From NCBI RefSeq assembly GCF_000972845.2, contig NC_040016.1, positions 23,065,415 through 23,129,414 of the forward strand: 64,000 nucleotides of DNA. The letters are read 5' to 3'. Shown one piece after another: positions 39,171-50,026 of this stretch. Made by a program: the position numbers and the translations under genes. The stretch's first letter is position 1. Each line of letters opens with the position of its first letter. Below the pieces are notes generated by a model. It did no database searches, had not been told where the DNA came from, and was given only the letters and a program-made list of their open reading frames with translations. The stretch comes from Larimichthys crocea. Taxonomy: Eukaryota; Chordata; Actinopteri; Sciaenidae.

Positions 39171-41166
39171 TAAAGTCTGTTCAGACCTGGTTTCAGCTCT
39201 GATTGTGAACCACCATCATCAGGCTCAGCTCTGCTTCCCTCAAACATCTGCATGATCCTGACAGTTATTGTGAGTCAGCAGATTCTTCATCATTTGTGTC
39301 TTCAGCACATGAAGAAAGAAACTTTTTATCACCGGCAACTTTTCTGTTGCTCGTGAAGAAAGAGCCCAAAAGTTAACTTCAAAGTTAAATTGGAGAAACT
39401 TTATTTATCTTCTGAATTATTTGAGCTCCATAACGTTACATGAAGTTAACTGTCTGTTTGAGTCTCCGGTTCAAGATAACCAAACGTGGACACAGGTCAA
39501 GGTTTCACATCCAGACTCTCCAGATCTTCCAAATCTTGTCCTGATGATGGTTTTCCAGCTGACTGACAGTCTGACAGAAATCTACCTGTTGTGCAGGTAA
39601 CTCTGGTCAAACTGACATCCAGTCTTGCCAGTGTGCATTGAACCCGTTGGGTCGGACCCTCTGGGCTCCGGCATAAAGGCTCGGCTCAGCAGAATTCCTG
39701 TCGGCTTCTCTTTGGTCTTCATCGGTATCAGAGGTGTTTTCTCAGCCTGAGTCCGGCTGCTCAGTCGGATCAGGATCATTTCCACGACTCTGCGTGATCG
39801 CTCGGCCCGTGAACAACAACTGACACGCAGTTTATCTTTGACATTTTTTGGTTCACCTCAACGAGTTTTCCTGTACAAGCTTTCACATTCCTCTGAAGCT
39901 CAGCAACCAAACCGAGCCGGTCCAAAGATCCGCTGACCTGCCCTCAAACAAGCGATCCTTTCTCTTGTTTATCTCTGAGATAACCTTTTAAAGACTCTGA
40001 GCTTGTTTACAGCTGATCTGAAGCTCTTTAATCAGGTTTTTGGGACCACAAGGGGAACATTGTTCTCCTGAAACAGACGAAGGATTCAGACAGGACAGAA
40101 GGAAGGAGGTGTTTGACTTAAACTAGTTAAATTCTTAAAGTTAGGAGGCGTCTCGTGAACTGATTTCCAACTTGTTTTGTTCTCGACACACACTGTCTGC
40201 ACTTAAAGTGAAGGTCAAGAGCTTTTTTATCAGATATGACGCTTGACGTAACAGCAGCAGTGAAACAATGTCAGGCCGAGCTCGGGTGGGAACCACACTA
40301 AAAAAACTTTTGTTCAAATCGAATGCATCTTTTCTGTGGACTTTACAGCCACGTACAGCAGATATAAATCTACAGCTGCTTCATGGAGACAGCTTCTCAG
40401 ATTTCGTTTTGATTTGATTTGTATTTTTATATCTTATTCCGGTCGATGCCTTAAAGGTCCCAGGCATGAAATAGTCCGACACATATCCCCAACAATGAGA
40501 TGTAACGTGTTAACCAGTGAGCTCGAGTTAGTTGAGGTAGTTATGAGGTTTTCTTACCTTTGGACAGAGCTAGGTTAGCTGTTCCCCATTTACAGACTAA
40601 AGCTGATTAGATGCTGCTCGTAGCTTCATATTTCCTGTCATCCATAACTTCATCATTTCGTTGTTAAAGTCAACATTTAATTTGTAACGTGACCTTCGTA
40701 CTGAAACATTCAACAAAAAAAACAAAAACAGAGGTTATAAACTTCTTCCTGTTACTGAAATAAGTCCAGCTTGTGTTGAGTTTATTTTGAGCCGGTCCAG
40801 CCTGTGTTTACTCTGTGGTTGGACTCGGGCGTTTGGCTAACCGCTGAGTCCACTTCATTTCTGTGTGTTTACCTGTGAACTGGTCTGCAGACCAATGAAA
40901 TACCTCAAATTCATGAACACACTGAGGTGTTTCCGTCACATCTCTGCCTCTTGGCTCAGAGATATTCTGCTGATATGTGGATACTATTAATCAATGAGGG
41001 TTGAAGGACCAACAGTGTTGTTCACCGTTTGTCATCTCCTTTCAGTAATCAGAGTTTTATCTCAGAGGGAAACAGAACAGCATGTGTTGGTTTACTGGAA
41101 ACCTTCACCCAGATCATCAGTGTTAAATGTTGATGTTGGGTTTCAGTCATAGCTACACGGCAGTGG

Positions 41167-41286
41167 GGGACGCTGAGACTATGTCCAGGTTTTAGACAGT
41201 CTGTGATAGTCACGGAGACTACGTCCAGGTTTTAGACAGTCTGCGGGGACGTCCCGGAGACTACGTCCAGGTTTCAGACACTCTGT
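41167..41286. repeat. About 50-bp tandem repeat, three copies
   Basis: GAGACTAYGTCCAGGTTT plus AGACAGTCTG occurs near 41174, 41216 and 41258 with slightly variable spacing. Confidence 0.8.
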
Positions 41287-44200
41287 GGAGGATCATTTGA
41301 ACTTCATGGTCTAATCCATCAGTACTGTCATTCATTCATAAAGTTGTTGAAGGCCGGGCAGCATCAGTGTGAGCATGCTGCTCTTCTCTCTGACAGTGAG
41401 TCTTGTGTTGTGATGGATGTTCTTGGGGCCAGAGGGCCTCGCAGCAGCATCTGGAGGCTGAATGAAAGGGCCGACGCTGGGCACTCGTCGCTGCTTTGTC
41501 CGGCCGTTCTTCCACTCTCTCTCTGTTGGAGGACAAAGGAGGTGGAAGAAGAGTGTGAGCAGCACGCACACAACCTCCATTCAGCAGTCATTGAGAAGCT
41601 CACAGTTGTTCTGGTTGGATTCGGCTTTTAGAGTCCAGTGACAAATATTGTTATGGTGCAGATCATTGGGATCATTTAGTCTAAGGAGAGTCCTCCAGGG
41701 GCCTCTGAGGGGCCCCCGAGAGCCCCCACAATATGGTAAGAAAGCCTTGACTCGGTTTGGACCTCCTGAGGCAAGAAAACATGTTTGAACACAGAAATGC
41801 TTGAGTTGTCGTCGGGGTATTTCAACCAACGAGGTCAAATTCTGGCAGTGATGATGATACTATGGAAGAAAGTTTTGGGCTGTATACAAGAGAAGTAGAA
41901 GATGGATTTATTTACTGATGTGAAATCTCTGCTGCTGTCGTTCAGCCTGGCCCGATCAATCCTCAATCAAACTCTTCACGTTCCTTCTGTTGCATGAAAT
42001 TACGTGTTTGAAAGAAACACAAAGATTTGATGACCGTCTCGGTGTCGTGTGAATATCTTAAACCTTCACTCAAACTGACTATCACATCATAATCAGTCTG
42101 TTATGAAATGACCCTGCTGGAGTTGTTTGTGATGAAGCTCCAGGAGAGCCAACAGGAAGAAGACTGACTGATTGACCGTTTACTCAGGACCTGCAGATAA
42201 CCTTCTGCTGGTTAAACCAAACTGCATTTGACCTGCCATCAAATGTGATTAGGCTCTGCAGCAGCGCCTGAATCTGTCAGCCTCCACGACACCAACAAAC
42301 ACTTCATTCAATTAACCGCCGATTAGAGCCCAGACTCGCTGCACGGCATGCTGGGAGATGTGAGGGTGGAGGGGCGGACACGAGCGTTACATTAACGTTC
42401 AGACAAGGTTTGTGTTTTTGGTTTGTCCAGCTGCAACTCTTCTTATTTTCACAATCTGTCACTGATCTGTAGCTCCAACGAAAAATCGTTTCTGTTTCTG
42501 TCTGCACGTCTTTCCCACTTTGTTCTGTTACGCAACATAAATTAAACATCACTTTGATCTCACCTCATCTCATTATCATGGATTATTTTGGCCAAAATAT
42601 CTCAAATGAAATATCTCGTCTGTCCGACCGACAGTGGGTTTTTTCGTGTGCTTTCCTCGTACGACTGCAGTTGCGATTCAAACTTGGTGAGTGGAGAATA
42701 ATTGAAGCAGGTTTGTCTGGTTGTTACTGGCTGAATGAAGTTTGCATGATCTCAGTGATTCCAGTGAAATCAGCTGATTTCAGTCTGGCTTCTGAGTGAC
42801 TGATCGCAGATCAGCTGAACCACACGAAGTGTCTGTCAATGGGCTGCAGTGTTCTTCTCTTCTTCTGGATGTTTGAGGCTCTGCAGAGGAGGAAGCAGCT
42901 GCAGCGACCACACCAAACTCAACACTCTGCCCCACCTGAGTCCGGCGGGGGCCCCGCCCGTCTGCCCACGGTGCCAGGACAAGGACCCCAGTCAGCCAGG
43001 ACAGGAAACAGACCCCCACCCAACATGCTGCCGCCCTACCCCGGCCCAGGCACACTTCCTCTGATGGGGGTGAAAGTGGCTGCTGGCTCCAGCCCCTCCA
43101 CCTCCTCCTTATCGAAGCTGTTGCTTTGTTCCCATGGGGAGGTGGAGCGCTCATTTTGCTCCTTGGCGTCTCCCTGCAAAAACACAACACGACCCCTCCC
43201 CCACGTGTGCTGCACAATTAATCCCAAAGAAAAAGTCCAACAAGGAAAATCATTTCGCCTGGAGCCAGCGAGAGTTTCTTAACCTGAATCTCTTTAAATC
43301 TGAGAGCTTCTCCAGACACAACTCAGCAAGATGAATTTCAAATGAAAAGAGTTAGTTACAGAAACAAGAATGAAATACCAAAGAACATGAACAGTCATCA
43401 TCTGTTTCCTGACAGACGAAGAGGAAGTCGGTGAAGAACACATGAGCTCGTCATAAATTAATGGTTCTTCATATTTATTGTATTTATTTGATCTGTATAT
43501 ATTTTTTTCCACAATCAGCCAACGAGCCCAAACAATGAAGAGGTGTGATTTTAGATTTCACACAGAGCGTCAACCATCAGCTGATGAGTTGATTTTGATT
43601 TTCATCAGAAGACTTGAAGATCCCTGAAGTCCATTTGAAGCAGAGATGTTTTAATATTCTGTTTCCAGACAGAACAACAGATTTCAACATGTCACATAAA
43701 GATGAAGAAACATTTTCAACTGTTCATTTCAACCGGAGAACCTTCTAAGAACATTTAGTAATCATAAATACGACGATAATTTGGATATCTAACAGGGAAA
43801 TGAAGCCGGTTGTCAGAATTCAGCAGCCGTGCAGAAGTCATCAGTATGTTGTTTGAACTGATGGATCATGTGACTGAACACGGTGTGCACTCGTTGACCT
43901 GAGGGTGCGTGTTCGGCAGTCCGGGCTCCATGGAAAGTGTCAGGGCGGTGTTGCATATATTATATCACACCACAATTAACAGCATTTTTGTGTCTGTGCG
44001 TCGTCTGGACCCGTCAGTGCAGGAACGTTCTGGCACGTCACAACGGCAAAAACACATCCTGCTGGACTGAGAGACATTTGATCTGCAGGAACATGAAGGA
44101 ACGTCAGAGTGTGGAGGAACACCGATGGTACGATTATAGTCAGAGGAAAAATCCTGGTTTGATGGTTTGAATATGTTCATTTATTCCACAACAGCAAGAC

Positions 44201-45423
44201 GTTTCAAATCGGATCTTTCTGTTTGTCTTCTGCAGCTGAACTTCTTTTTCTGCTGCGGTGTTTGTTTGGAAAGATCTCTTCACTCACTGCTACTCCACGG
44301 ATTGTAGGCGACAACCAATCATAACTCGCCGTGTATCACGGTCGTTTGGTACGAAATCAGCGTTTGGGGACGTCGTGCATGACGCCCTGTCTGTCAGGTT
44401 GTGTTGTTGTCGTGTCGTCTGAACTTTAAAGCTGAATATTTCTTTTAGTTTTCCCTAAAGGATATTAAACTGAAACTTCTTGATTGTTGTTTTCAGCATT
44501 TTGATTAAAAATATCTGAAATGCGTCGACACCAAACGACGTCTTTGAGCTCCACTTTTTGCATCAGATCGGTTTCCTTCACATGACATGTTGCAAATATA
44601 TCAGAGTTTGTTTCTATAAGGTATAAAATGATATATATTAAACATAAGTGTGAGTGTGCAGGCTGGTGTTGGCCTGTGTATCTGCTGCTGCAGGAGGTGT
44701 TTGTGTTTCCTGCTCTTTGCTGCTGATCTGGACTTCCTGTTTCCTGCGTCCTCTCAGCCTGGAGACAAAAAAACAAAAACAAAACAATGAACCAGCGATT
44801 GTTTTAGTCGAGTTAACCCATCACTGATGTTTTCTGAAATTCTTTATTTGGATGAATTCATTCAGTCACATGATGCCTCGCATTAGGTGCCACTGCAGAG
44901 CGGCTCATCACTCAGAAGCTGATTCACTGTAAAACTTTAGACAGTCCAGATGTTTCTTCAGTGAACAAGGGAGACATTCATCCTGAACGTAACGTTAGAA
45001 CTTTGGTTTGTTTACAGTCGTGTTGTTTGAAACAGTCACTCTGCGCTCTTGAACGCATCGAGTTTAACATCAGGCTGCCGGCGGCAGTGTTGGACCTGAA
45101 AGTCTCTTTAAACCATCAGCTGAAGTCCACTCGGTGAACAGGTGGCATTCCTCCACACCAACCGATCTGCGTATTAATCAAATTCTTTTCAATTCAGATC
45201 GGATGAATTCCTTCAATATGTCGGCCTCACGCCCGCCCGGGGGAGGGGAGGGGGAGGTGAGAGGGGTGAGGAGGGTCTTTGTTGGTAAAGAATGGGAGGG
45301 GTCGCCTGTGGCGGAGCGTCCCACAAGCTGGCAGATGGCAGATAGGATGAGCAAACAAAAGTGTACGGCAGACTTTGTCCATTCAGAGCCGGCCGTCTGA
45401 GCAACGAGACACAAAACAGGTCC

Positions 45424-45480
45424 GGCCTGAGGGGAGGACGGACGGGGGAGGACGGGGGAGGACGAGGGAGGACGGGGGAG
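45424..45480. repeat. (GGACGGGGGA) tandem repeat
   Basis: About five purine-rich copies of GAGGACGGGG. Confidence 0.85.
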
Positions 45481-45710
45481 TCAGTTCAAGAAAAAATAGA
45501 TTTTATTTATGTTCAGCAAATTTTCACCAGAACAAGTTTTCCTCTCTCCAAAGACAGTTTGACAGGAGGATGCTGCTTCAACAGGTTTTAATGACCATGA
45601 ACTTTTAGAACGTGACAATCCTGCTGTACTTTTACTTTTTTCTCCACACATAGTTTAATTATAATAATAATATAATAATAAGCTAACTAAACTGACTCAG
45701 CCCGGGACGC

Positions 45711-47116
45711 CAGGAGCCAAACACAGCAAGAAAACCACCTCGGCAGGCTGCTGTGTTCACTGTTAGACTGGACACTGCCGGTTCAGAGGTTCTGTCGCTG
45801 TGTTCACTGTTAGACTGGACACTGCTGGTTCAGAGGTTCTGTCGCTGTGTTCACTGTTAGACTGGACACTGCCGGTTCAGAGGTTCTGTCGCTGTGTTCA
45901 CTGTTAGACTGGACACTGCCGGTTCAGAGGTTCTGTCGCTGTGTTCACTGTTAGACTGGACACTGCCGGTTCAGAGGTTCTGTCGCTGTGTTCACTGTTA
46001 GACTGGACACTGCCGGTTCAGAGGTTCTGTCGCTGTGTTCACTGTTAGACTGGACACTGCCGGTTCAGAGGTTCTGTCGCTGTGTTCACTGTTAGACTGG
46101 ACACTGCCGGTTCAGAGGTTCTGTCGCTGTGTTCACTGTTAGACTGGACACTGCCGGTTCAGAGGTTCTGTCGCTGTGTTCACTGTTAGACTGGACACTG
46201 CCGGTTCAGAGGTTCTGTCGCTGTGTTCACTGTTAGACTGGACACTGCCGGTTCAGAGGTTCTGTCGCTGTGTTCACTGTTAGACTGGACACTGCCGGTT
46301 CAGAGGTTCTGTCGCTGTGTTCACTGTTAGACTGGACACTGCCGGTTCAGAGGTTCTGTCGCTGTGTTCACTGTTAGACTGGACACTGCCGGTTCAGAGG
46401 TTCTGTCGCTGTGTTCACTGTTAGACTGGACACTGCCGGTTCAGAGGTTCTGTCGCTGTGTTCACTGTTAGACTGGACACTGCCGGTTCAGAGGTTCTGT
46501 CGCTGTGTTCACTGTTAGACTGGACACTGCCGGTTCAGAGGTTCTGTCGCTGTGTTCACTGTTAGACTGGACACTGCCGGTTCAGAGGTTCTGTCGCTGT
46601 GTTCACTGTTAGACTGGACACTGCCGGTTCAGAGGTTCTGTCGCTGTGTTCACTGTTAGACTGGACACTGCCGGTTCAGAGGTTCTGTCGCTGTGTTCAC
46701 TGTTAGACTGGACACTGCCGGTTCAGAGGTTCTGTCGCTGTGTTCACTGTTAGACTGGACACTGCCGGTTCAGAGGTTCTGTCGCTGTGTTCACTGTTAG
46801 ACTGGACACTGCCGGTTCAGAGGTTCTGTCGCTGTGTTCACTGTTAGACTGGACACTGCCGGTTCAGAGGTTCTGTCGCTGTGTTCACTGTTAGACTGGA
46901 CACTGCCGGTTCAGAGGTTCTGTCGCTGTGTTCACTGTTAGACTGGACACTGCCGGTTCAGAGGTTCTGTCGCTGTGTTCACTGTTAGACTGGACACTGC
47001 TGGTTCAGAGGTTCTGTTGCTGTGTTCACTGTTAGACTGGACACTGCTGGTTCAGAGGTTCTCTCTCTGTGTTCACTGTTAGACTGGACACTGCTGGTTC
47101 AGAGGTTCTGTTGCTG
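45711..47116 (+). repeat. 47-bp minisatellite, about 29 copies, inside a dispersed repeat
   Basis: After a 40-bp leader also found at 741 (CAGGAGCCAAACACAGCAAG...), a 47-bp unit beginning GTTCACTGTTAGACTGGACA repeats from about 45751 to 47116. Internal copies are almost identical (GCCGGTTCAG, TGTCGCTGTG). Copies at both ends carry GCTGGTT, and the last ones TGTTGCTG. This is not a CRISPR array because there are no spacers. Confidence 0.97.
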
Positions 47117-47639
47117 CTATAAATGCAGATCACTGTCCTCGACAAACATGAAATGAGGATGTGGACTTCCTGTTTCATGGAGACTTTAAGCACTTCTTCT
47201 TCTTCTTCTTCTCTGCTTGTTGTCTCGGTCGGGCGTTCCAGCTGTCGAGGTTCTCTTCAGTGTTTTCTGTCCTCGTTTCACTTGAGGAGGTCAAAGGTCA
47301 TTGATGCGTTCAGGGTCAGCAGTGCATTGTGTTGCTGTTGGCTCTCTCCGCCCTCTCACCACCTCCTTCCTCAGCTCCTTAGCTCTGGGACAGGATGGGC
47401 GTCGCCCTGCCTGAACCTCAAGTCCGCCGTGACCTTTGACCTCCTGCTGGCTCGCTCAGGAAATGAGCCCTCAGAGCTCTGCCACGTTCTGAGGAGGTTG
47501 TGATGATGAACGTCAGATCAGAGGTCATGGAAAGTCCTGGAAAAGTACTGAAATCTTTTCAAGCCTCTCCTTTCACACGAGGCTGAAGTGTTGCAGAGCG
47601 TAGCCTCTTCCTTCAGGATGTTGACCACGGTCAGCTCAG

Positions 47640-47698
47640 TCCAGTCTGCTGGTCTTGGTCCAGTCTGCTGGTCTTGGTCCAGTCTGCTGGTCTTGGTC
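47640..47698. repeat. 19-bp tandem repeat, three copies
   Basis: GTCCAGTCTGCTGGTCTTG three times in a row. Confidence 0.9.
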
Positions 47699-47785
47699 TT
47701 GGTTTGTTTTATGGGGGTCTGCCTGTCTTGGTCTTCCTCAGTCAAATCAACTGGTTTCATTTTATTCTTCTCTGATGAAAGACGT

Positions 47786-47878
47786 CTGTCTGTCTGTCTC
47801 TGTCTGTCTGTCTCTGTCTGTCTGTCTGTCTGTCTCTGTCTGTCTCTGTCTGTCTCTGTCTGTCTCTCTGTCTGTCTC
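47786..47878. repeat. (TGTC)n microsatellite
   Basis: TGTC/TCTG units with TCTC interruptions over about 90 bp. Confidence 0.92.
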
Positions 47879-47985
47879 AGCTCGGTCTGTTCAGTGCTCG
47901 ATTTAAAAAAAGAAAGAAAATGACTTCACATACCAGAAAACCCAAATAAACAAAGACGGAGTGAGGTCTGCTGTGAGACGTCATG

Positions 47986-48047
47986 GAAGAGGAGGAGGAA
48001 GGAGGAGGAGGAAGGAGGAGGAGGAAGGAGGGAGGAGGAGGAGGAGG
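47986..48047. repeat. Polypurine (GGA)n tract
   Basis: Almost uninterrupted GGA/GGAA, followed at 48160-48255 by GA-rich sequence. Such tracts can form triplex DNA. They lie just upstream of the tiam2 5' region. Confidence 0.85.
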
Positions 48048-48149
48048 GTTTATACAAAAGCAAAGTCTGTGCTGGAGCTCATGAAGCTCCTCCCTCTCCT
48101 CTCTGTTCTCCCCCAACAGATGATCCAGAGTGACGGGAGAGGGCGAGCG

Positions 48150-48279
48150 ACATAGACTAACAGACAGAGAGAGAGAGAGAGAGCAGCTGGAGGCGCCGGA
48201 GAGAGCTTCAGTCAGAGAGAGAGAGGAGGACGGAGGAGGAGGACGAGGAGCATGAGGAGTTAGTGAAGAAGAGAAAGAG
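48150..48279 (+). other. tiam2: Possible tiam2 5' UTR exon
   Basis: A GA-rich leader-like segment ends GAAGAGAAAGAG|GTAAAA, a usable donor, 620 bp before the first coding exon acceptor at 48901. There is no open frame worth noting. Inferred only from position and donor. Confidence 0.3.
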
Positions 48280-48907
48280 GTAAAAATGATTTCTGTACTC
48301 TGACTTTTTATGATCAGCTGTTAGTACTGAGCATACAAGTACTCAGAACAGTAGCAGGTACTGCAGTAATTGTAGTTAGTTACTACAGTTACTGCAGTAT
48401 CTGTAGTAATTGAGTCAACACTTTCAAATCTGCAGCGAGTAGAAAATGAAAGAAATCATTTGATCAAATATGAATCATCCAAGATGTTCAGCTGTGGTGA
48501 CGTGAATAGAAAGTTTCATTTATTTAAACTTCATTAAATGGTGTCAGCTGTCTCGCATGTACGAGCAGCCCTGAACACACAAACTGAACTGACTGCAGAC
48601 AGAGATGTTTCTCTGTTACATGAGAAGGCCAGCGTGACGTGAGGAGGCTGCAATGCAGCTGAAGTTTACAGACTGGACCTTTAAGTATTCAGATTTCACT
48701 CAGCGCTCACGTTACTGTGCGAGCTTTAACACACACACACGGCCTTCATCATCGTTCTTTCAAAAACGTTTGAACCTGATGAGAACTTTGAAGGAGGACT
48801 GTCCTCGAGTGATGTCATTTGAGTCAGCATTGGTTGACGACAGCGACGAGTTTGAAACCGTAATAACCGTCCTTCGGTCTGACGATGTCTTCTTCCTGCA
48901 GGTCTCG

Positions 48908-50026
48908 ATGGGAAACACAGACAGTCACAGCAGCAGCTTCGCCTCTCCCGCCAAGTCCTCCTGCGCGCTGAGGTTCTCCTCCAGGAGGGAGGAGGTGCCG
49001 TCGGCTCGCAGCTGGTGGAGGAGCAGCCAGGGAGGCAGCAGGAGCCGAGGGAGGAGCTCCTGGCATTATGAACACGCGACCAGAGTAGGCGCCAAGCTGG
49101 GAGCTGGATCTCCTCAGAGGTTCGTCCGAGGGGAGCGGGCACCGGGCAGGAGCCAGTTTGGGTACTTGGACAATGGCAGCGGGAGTAACGGGAGTCGTGG
49201 CGAGCGGACGACGCTGGAGAGCGGCGGCAGCCCGAAGGTGCTGCTCAGCAAAGACGGCAGCATGAGGGTGGAGTTCACCAACGCCAGGGTCGGCACTATG
49301 GAGCCACAAGGGCTGGCTGGCCTCCCCGCCACCGCCGCCACGTCTGCCCCGGTCGCCGACGCCTCCCTGCGCACCAGCAAAGGCAGCTCACTCAGCTCCG
49401 ACGGCTCCTGGTACGACTCGCCGTGGGGGGGCGGCGGCGAGCTGGCCGACAACGTGTTCGTGTGCGGGGAGAGTGGCTACACCACGTACTCCTCCACCCG
49501 CACAGAGGAGACCGCCACCACCAGCAGCGGGTACAACACTTTCTTCTCAGCTCAGGACTCCAGCCTCGTCTTCCCCGCCACCGACACCACCGAGTTCACC
49601 TCCACCGCTGGTTACAACACCTGCTCCTCCGGCCGGACGGAGGACAGCGGCATCGGAGACTCTGTGATCCTGCCGGCCGACCTCAGAGACTTCAGCCTGG
49701 TTTCACCTTCCACCACCTCCCTGGACAACGTTTACTCCAGCCACAACACGCTACCTGCCTTCCCCACCACGCCGGACGCCTCCCTGCAGCAACAGAGGGC
49801 CGCCGTGTCCTCCGCGGCGCTGCTGGATGATGTCATCCAGGAGGAGGAGGGCTCAGGAGGAGGCGTGGAGCAGCTATACTCCTCCCTCACGTTACCCTGC
49901 CGCAGGGCTGAGCCTGTCAACGCCGCCGCCGCCACCGGGAACAACCGCAAAGACTTCCTGAAGAGCCGAATCAGACGAATCAGCGACTGGACAGGAAGTC
50001 TGAGCAGGAAGAAGAGGAGGATCCAG
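48908..50026 (+). CDS. tiam2: tiam2 exon: myristoylated Ser/Gly-rich N-terminus
   Basis: The exon begins after TTCTTCCTGCAG at 48902, and ATG at 48908 gives [10 protein letters not shown], comparable with MGNAESQ of TIAM1 (N-myristoylation Gly2). It has 373 codons of low-complexity sequence. It includes three GY-T-S-type repeats ([35 protein letters not shown]) and a basic end (SRIRRISDW...SRKKRRIQ). The open frame extends upstream to 48653 but that part precedes the acceptor. Confidence 0.88.

Larger units (their letters stand above)
39171..45710. other. Intergenic, no gene seen
   Basis: I found no domain-bearing exon on either strand. The longest open frame, 42839-43282 (147 codons, Pro-rich), has no recognised motif. 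A roughly 50-bp unit occurs three times at 41167-41286, and a GGACGGGGGA tandem repeat lies at 45424-45480. Confidence 0.45.

Noticed and set aside
42839..43282. 147-codon Pro-rich open frame
   Set aside because: No recognisable domain and no convincing splice partners; overlapping frames on both strands are also open in this GC-rich patch.
45751..47116. CRISPR-like regular repeat array
   Set aside because: Units are directly abutting with no variable spacers, and the genome is eukaryotic. It is a minisatellite.
47123..47503. 126-codon frame next to the 47-bp array
   Set aside because: Ser-rich low-complexity start, no family motif, no conserved neighbours.
48726..49309. Minus-strand open frames of 138-161 codons opposite tiam2 exon 1
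   Set aside because: They are antisense shadows of the GC-rich tiam2 coding exon.
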